DNA of 64,000 bases from Silene conica (lineage: Eukaryota; Streptophyta; Magnoliopsida; Caryophyllales; Caryophyllaceae), in the NCBI GenBank assembly GCA_029255685.2, contig CM055312.2:56082202-56146201 (forward strand), in the 5' to 3' direction. Positions within the stretch are counted from its first letter, which is position 1. Each line of letters begins with the position of its first letter. A program made the position numbers and the translations under genes. Of the stretch, positions 57,784 through 64,000 are shown piece by piece. The notes under the pieces were generated by a model. It was not told the origin of the DNA. It ran no database searches and worked only from the letters and a program-made list of their open reading frames with translations.

Positions 57784-60029
57784 TGTAATACTACGTATTT
57801 TATTATGATATTTATTAATTAAGTTGATGAGTCGATAGTATTTAAACGTTGTATTCAATAATTAATATTTATTTTAGTATTTTATTTAAAGCGGTTTATA
57901 TTTTATATGTTGTTAGTGGCATGTCGAGTGTGAGTATTAGTTAAGTATATCACGTTTACGTTAGACTTGGGCCTCGAATTGTGTGCAAACCAAAGAAGCC
58001 CATCTCGCTAACAATACACAAATCAACACAAACCCTCACCCACTCATTCTGCCGTCGACATAATGACAACACAAAAACCCTAAACCTAATGACTTCGACT
58101 CACAGCCGCTACCACACGTCTACAGCCGACACAACAGGGAGCAGGTAGGAGGTTCACACGGTGGTCGTAAGGCGGTCTAGGGGTGGTCGAATTTGGCGAG
58201 AAGTAAGTATGAAAACACGTTGTTTCTTCTCCTGTATGTTTTTACGGTTTTAATTGCATAAATTAGTCATGTAAAATACGTATACAATATCTGATTCTTA
58301 TACTTTAACATTCTATGATGTTGGGAGTCGTGTCGTGACCATAGTCATACCCTTGTTGACCACCTAGGACCACCAGTCAAGGCGGATTTGTCACCCATCA
58401 CGAAGCTTTTTGGCTACTTTGCAGAAAAAGAGTCTTAACGTGTAATGTTTATGTTGTTTTCGATGCTCCTGCTGGTCACGGTTACACTGGGTGTTAGAGT
58501 AGTTGGTTTGGTGGTAGGCTGGGTGATTGGATGGTGGTTGTTAGGGTGGGTCTTGGTGTACAGTGTCGCCTCTTTGCTAGACTTCATATGGGGTGGTTCA
58601 CGTGAAGAAACAGAGTCAGTGTGAGGACTGGTTTTGAGTCGGTTGTTACTGACGGTTGTGGCGGTGTCAACAGCATCAACTAGCCTCCCAGGAACCACCA
58701 CGGCTCAGAGGTGAGCCTGGTGGTGTCACTGGCGAGGGTGGTGGAAGCTGCTGGTGTCGATTGAGGGGGTTACGGGAGTGGTCAGTTTGTCTCGGTAATG
58801 GGTTCGTTTTGGGCAGGGGGCTGTTTGTGTGAGAGTTTTATCATAAGTTGGGTTCATAATAAGATGGGTTATGATGTGAGAACTCTTACATAATTTTCAT
58901 GGGTGCAATATTAAGATATACATAAGTATATATTATGTTTTATGTAGTGATTTTTGTTAATGTGTATTGTTATTAACAAGTAAATGATAATATGATCTAT
59001 GCATGAGTATAAGCTAATAATGATATTCTATGAGGTAATAAGTTGTACCCGTGTTTTAAATAATATTGTGGGTGTAGTCATAATTACGTGGCACTTCTGT
59101 TTCGGGAAGTTCTATTTTAGACAAGGTTACTAAATCGGGAAAGTTTTTATTTCAGGAAACTTTTCGTTTTAGGAAACTTTCCATTCGTAGAAGGTTGCTA
59201 ATTATAGTAGGTATATTTTCTGATATGGGGGTTTGGGAAGATTTGTTAATCATTACGTAATATATATGTCTAGGTGACGGTTTCCGCGTGGAACATTGCT
59301 AGCTGCTGCGTGGTTGACCTTTCTATTCCGCAAGTCGAGGTAGGGGAAATATTTGAGATCTTGTTTATGATATTGTGACATGATTGTTGACAGTGGTGAA
59401 TCGTATACGTTATATTGAATGAATAATGTTATAATGTTATTGATTGTCTGTTTATCCTCATGACACGGAAATGTGATAAAGGGTCTGTGATTGGTGCGGA
59501 GATAAAGGGTCTGTGATTGGTGCGGAGATAAAGGGTCTGTGATTGGTGCGGAGATAAAGGGTCTGTGATTGGTGCGGAGATGAAGGGTCTGTGATTGGTG
59601 TGGAGAATTATGGGTCTTAAGATTCGGAGTGGAGAAGTTCGACTTTCTATTTATAGTAATGTTGTTTGTTTACAGTTTTTCTCTACTCAACCTCGTGGTT
59701 GACCCTGTGTATTCGTGATCACCTGTGATGAACCAATTATTGGGGAGCAGATTGACAGGTGTTGAGACTGTGGGAGCTAGGGGAAGAGAGAAGCTTGGAT
59801 CCGGACCTGCCTAGAGTCTAGATCACATGATAGTTGTTTACGAGTTGTACTTTTATTTTAGCAAGACAGTTTTATAATTCAGTTGTGTAAAACCGTTTGA
59901 GTTAACTTTATCAATTTAAAGTACTGTTTGTCTTCCTTTGTATCTACTGCCTCGGGAAACCGAGATGGTAACATCCTTATTTATCTAGGGAGTCCTAGTA
60001 CAGGCCCTTGAATAAATGGGGGTGTTACA
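57784..60029 (+). repeat. 5' LTR of a second Gypsy element
   Basis: This 2246-bp LTR runs from TGTAATACTACG to GGGGGTGTTACA. Its last 500 bp and the start of its internal region match the Gypsy element at 12631. It contains a roughly 26-bp tandem array (59473-59640). The preceding five bases are GCAGT; the matching duplication would lie outside the window. Confidence 0.85.
59473..59640 (+). repeat. 26-bp tandem array in Gypsy LTR
   Basis: Five units of GATAAAGGGTCTGTGATTGG plus TGCGGA are followed by two diverged ones. They are more uniform here than in the related array at 13266. Confidence 0.9.
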
Positions 60030-60032
60030 AAG

Positions 60033-60974
60033 TGGTATGAGAGCGAACGATCCTCAGGCCTAACCTAAAGAACCCAATGAAGGTAGGAGAGTCTAAATAA
60101 AATGAACCCCGAGATGAAACTGATAGGAGCCCGAAAAAGGAACGGGATGAGTTAGGGGCCCCCTCACACCAAACCTGGGCCCTTTCTGTTCTGTCTCGGG
60201 AACCCAAAGTGAGTATATGAAGAGTGGGGTAGACTATATAGTGACCTGGTTATATTGTGCTAACGTTCTTGCAGGAGAAGAACGAGGTAAGTCATATGTG
60301 AGTTCTGATTAAGGATATGTGCAATATGAGCTGTAGATTGATATGGATGATTGAACTGAAATTATCAGAGTTTGGAGTTGTATTTGTTGAGCCATGATTA
60401 GAATGATGTGATCATATGATTTTGATATTTTGAAGTGTTCATACGATTATCTGGAATTGAATGATTATCGTATCTATGTAATATATTGTTGGTATTTGAA
60501 CATGAATGATCAGACTTATATAAATTAGTAATCCCTGTCTAGTGATATGCGGAATGTGTTGCCCCAAGCCATAAATGACATGTAGTTATGTGTTACATTC
60601 GTATATATGTGTACAAGTATTGAGTCATTTGGTTGGTTTCTCGAAATATTGACCGTGCTCTAGATGACGATTAAAGTTGGAATGAGGAATGAATATTAAT
60701 ATGGTGCAATGTCCATGCTCCAAATGATATGTCAACGCGTTTCGGAAAATGAATGGATGAGTTTCGATGTAGTAATGTGAATTGTAACAGAACCAAAATT
60801 TTAAATAAACTTTTAGAATGTTACCTTGTTTATACAGACTGTCATATTAAATGTGCTCCATATTTGAGTATGAAAATTTTATGTATGATAACCCCTTGAG
60901 TTGGGTTTACAATGCTTTTGTTTTATGTTAATAGGAGTCATATTTTGAGAGAAATAAATCTTTTAGTAGACAGT
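60033..60974 (+). other. Primer site and leader of second Gypsy element
   Basis: TGGTATGAGAGC (60033-60044) is the primer site with one change from TGGTATCAGAGC. The leader that follows matches 13820 onward for its first part and then diverges. No gag start is reached before LARD A copy 2 interrupts at 60975. Confidence 0.8.
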
Positions 60975-61935
60975 TGTAACATCCCGTATTTTCGTAAAAT
61001 CTAATTTAATCGTTTTAAATTATTTTAAGTAATAAAATAATAATCTAGTAATTTATCTCGAAAGATTTAATTTAATAAGTGAGATCCGTCTTAAGAACCT
61101 CAAGTCCTTAAGACGAATACAACTTGGCATCATTTAAATATCCGACTCAAATATTCATTTCCATATCCGTTTCTAAAATCCGTAACCGTTTAAGCAAGTC
61201 GGAAAGGACAACTCACTTGTCCTCTCTATAAACAATATGTCGACATCTTATTTTCCAAGAAACCCTCCACTGTAAAACAAATTCATCCTAAAACCTCCAT
61301 TGATAGTTCCTTCCTCCAAGCTTTTCTTCATCATCCGTTCTTCAAATCGCAAAAGTAAGTACATTTTCGGAATCCTCATTCGATTTCCAAGTCATCCATC
61401 ACTTTCATTTTTCATTTTGTTGACTTCGAAAATCGGCCTGTTTTCCTTAGTTCCGTTTTAAGAACTTAAAAACCCGTTTTCTATGTTGTAGGCGTTGGCT
61501 TGGACGATCCCGACACCGATAGCTACGTGATTGAGGAGGATCATCTGCCGGAATAAGCTTAAAGGTGACGATAATGAGAAACTCGACCTTTATGTGTATA
61601 TTAGCATGTTTGATGGATTCTCATGTTTGTTTCTGATTTTATTTAAGTATTAAGATTTCTAGACTTAGAAACATGTTTAGGTTTATACTTATGTGAAGAA
61701 TTCATGCTTGGAAATATGGTTATGTGTTCATAAGTATAATTTCAGTTTTTCATATGTTAAGACGGATACAAGAGTTTAATCGTTTGAGGATTGTTTTGGG
61801 ACTTATATGCTGTTAGGAAGTAGTACTTGATGATTTGTAATGTTGAGAAAACAACACTTGTATCGATTCATGAGCTTTTGTGTCGATTTGTTGAGTTTTA
61901 TGACTGGCTGGAAAATGCGATTTTCAGCGACAGGC

Positions 61936-62312
61936 TCTCTGAGCCGGTCGACCGACCGGCCGCCGGTCGACCGGCTGAGAGCGCTTCCTAGTTTTTGTGA
62001 TTTTTACGAGATTTTGAGACCCATAGTGATTAGGTCTCCCAGCCGGCAGACCGGCCGCCTGCCAGCCGGCTGGGAGTGCATTGTGTTGCATTTTGTAGTT
62101 TTGAGAACATAGGAGTAGTCCCAGCCGGCAGACCGGCCGCCTGCCAGCCGGTTGGGAGTGCGTTATTGTTGATGCGTGATTTCAAGTTTTTAGGGAGGCT
62201 GAGTTCCCAGCCGGCCGATCGGCTGCTTGCCGACCGGCTGGGAGTTCGTGTGTTGTTTCAGAAAAGAAAGAAAAGGCTGAGGTGGTCACCAGCCGGCCGA
62301 CCGGCTGGGGAC
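61936..62312 (+). repeat. GC-rich hairpin array, copy 2
   Basis: Five units. Unit 1 keeps the AGCCGGTCGACCG stem. The last unit has shrunk to CCAGCCGGCCGACCGGCTGG, a deletion between direct repeats that leaves a perfect 8-bp stem. Confidence 0.92.
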
Positions 62313-62600
62313 CCCTGTAGGCTATTTTGAGTTTTGAAATTTAATCGTAACTTTCAGATGGTTAATCGGTTTTGTTTGAAACTTGTTTTGTGTACCTTTG
62401 ACATGTATTTGAGGTCCCCGGAGGATGGGCAACATTATATTGGGTTCGGGAGTAGAGTAAGGATAGAGACCCCCCGGTCGGGCAACCGAAAGGGAAACCG
62501 GCTCTCCCTCATCTTAGTTCTCGAGGTCGACCGAATGTTGATTAGAAGTTAAAGGTAGAACTATAGAGTAGTTCATAGACTTGAATGATATTGTTTTGAT

Positions 62601-63137
62601 GCGTATTAAGTTATGCCTTAAGCTGGCCTCTGAACTTAATACGTGAACTGTTTGTCGTGTATGGGAACATGCGTTGAGTTTTCGCCTCTGAGTTCCATAC
62701 ATGTCTGTTTGTCGTGTCTGGGACATGCGTTGAGTTTTCGCCTCTGAGTCCAGACATGTATGTGTGATCGCGTCAGGACATGCCTTAAGCTGGCCTCTGA
62801 GTCTGACGAGTGGAGCAACTGCACGACGGGGCAGTCAGGTTGTCATACCTTACCCGGAGTGCAGGTGTTTGGTGCTAGAACATGCGTTGAGTTTTCGCCT
62901 CTGAGTCTAGTATCTTGTGATGTGGTAGGGGAACATGCGTTGAGTTTTCGCCTCTGAGTTCCTTACTTGTGATAGTGAATTGAATGCTAGTCCATGCGTT
63001 GAGTTTTCGCCTCTGAGTCTAGTTTCTCAGTGATAGCCGGTCCATGCGTTGAGTTTTCGCCTCTGAGTCCTTGCTTGATATTGTGAACTTGGTATTTAGG
63101 TTATGCGTTAAGATGTCGCCTCTGAACCTTTTTACTT
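62601..63137 (+). repeat. Variable-stem hairpin array, copy 2, nine units
   Basis: Arms again pair, for example CGTATTAAGTT with AACTTAATACG (perfect here) and GTATGGGAAC with GTTCCATAC. The first unit uses the core ATGCCTTAAGCTGGCCTCTG, whereas copy 1 has ATGCGTTAAGATGTCGCC there. Confidence 0.9.
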
Positions 63138-63844
63138 GCTGTTTTATATCTGCTTGCCTTGATGATGGTACAGTGTCAGATATGCATAGTATGTTATCGT
63201 GGTTATATGAATTGTGGTTAAATCATCCAAGGCATTGGATGACTCTTAGTTCGGTTTCATAAATAATTGGATTGAAAGACCCCCCGACTGGGTAACCAGT
63301 AGGGAAACCGGCTCTCCTTCCTATTTGTTTATGAAGTTAGTTGAGAGCCGTGCATGGTACTCGCATGATAGCAAGAGATCAGATGATGAGTTGTTTATGC
63401 TTCACATGTTATTATATGTTGGAGTATTCTGTATTGTTTTATATGTTACGTGTTGTCACAAAAGGTGGCTAGGAGAACTCTAGTCACTCCCCACTGATTG
63501 TGGCGTACATGTTTTCATGTATGTAGGTACATGCTGGTTGGAGATGGGTTCACGAGAGCTAGCGAGCGATGATCCGTTCATCATGACTTACCTTATGTCG
63601 TTTAGCTGGACTCGTAGTTTGTTACATTTGTTTTGGTGCCTGTAGGGATGTTCCATCCCAGGCTGTGTATATATTTCATTCAGTACTTAGAACTGTTACT
63701 TATCTATTTTGGTTTCAGTTTCAGTTTACGTTTCAGTCTAAGACTTCTCGCATGTTGTTTTATCTTCTAAAAAGTTTAAATTCCGCTGCATTTTTTAGTA
63801 CTTTTATGTGTTTATATTCCCGCTTTCGCGAGGGGTTTTACAGT

Positions 63845-63856
63845 TGGTATCAGAGC
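63845..63856 (+). other. tRNA primer binding site, LARD A copy 2
   Basis: A perfect TGGTATCAGAGC two bases after the LTR end. Confidence 0.92.
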
Positions 63857-64000
63857 ATTATTGCTCCCGACGCACTCATGTGACCCCAACCTTAACTTGA
63901 CCAAATAAACAAATAATGAATGAGAGATGGGGTAGATCTAAGGATTTACATTGTAGTCTGTTTGTGCCTTGTTAAGAATACGTCTAACAGTTTACTCTCT

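Larger units (their letters stand above)
60975..63842 (+). repeat. 5' LTR of LARD A copy 2
   Basis: This has both hairpin arrays of copy 1 (61936-62312 and 62601-63137). The paired GACCCCCCG...AAACCGGCTCTCC blocks are also present, near 62468 and 63278. Confidence 0.92.
60975..64000 (+). mobile_element. LARD A copy 2 (5' part; runs off the window)
   Basis: This starts TGTAACATCCCGTATTTTCG, and the 5' LTR ends at 63842. A primer site follows, then 144 bp of internal sequence similar to 36950-37050. The LTR is 2868 bp against 3009 in copy 1 and differs throughout by substitutions and indels, so it is a separate, diverged family member. Confidence 0.93.

Overview
The window is a block of nested transposable elements from a flowering plant, most likely a eudicot. 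I find no host gene, rRNA or functional tRNA gene. The plant assignment rests on LTR retrotransposons primed by initiator-methionine tRNA (TGGTATCAGAGC-type sites), plant L1-type LINEs (DUF4283-like ORF1, zf-RVT-like C-terminus), a Helitron with the CTAG end, a TRIM, and two noncoding LARD-like families. The species cannot be read from the sequence.

Layout, outermost to innermost. An old Gypsy-type LTR is split into 1-1308, 43833-43954 and 53085-53422. Into it went (a) a minus-strand Copia element, 1309-43827, with target duplication GTGCA, and (b) a minus-strand noncoding long-LTR element (LARD B), 43955-53079, with duplication GCATA. Inside the minus Copia sit three more insertions: a plus-strand Copia of the same family (4771-20845), a Helitron (25020-33470) and a plus-strand noncoding long-LTR element (LARD A, 33927-43333, duplication AAATA). 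Inside the plus Copia 3' LTR is a chromovirus-like Gypsy element (12631-20213, duplication AAATG). Inside the Helitron is an L1 LINE with both ORFs open (25580-30303, 13-bp duplication) plus two tRNA-derived SINE-like copies. Inside one LTR of LARD B is a 553-bp TRIM (51497-52049, duplication ATAAC).

Right of the outer LTR come a short unassigned flank (53423-54071), a probable LTR and leader of another retroelement (54072-55448), the 3' part of a second L1 LINE (55449-57783), the 5' LTR and leader of a second Gypsy element (57784-60974), and the 5' LTR of a second LARD A copy (60975-63842) running off the window.

The coding parts are mostly dead: both Copia copies and the complete Gypsy element carry frameshifts and stops. 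The LINE at 25580-30303 has open ORF1 and ORF2 and could be active. LARD A has two 3009-bp LTRs with a single difference noticed, so it is very young although it encodes nothing; an autonomous relative must have supplied its proteins.

The most unusual signal is in the LTRs. LARD A and LARD B each carry two arrays of small inverted-repeat units in which one part is constant and the flanking arms vary from unit to unit while staying complementary. A third element (54330-54590) has an array of short CTCGATCGAG palindromes. Between the two LARD A copies some arm bases change in pairs. I know of no description of these arrays, but I could not search for one.
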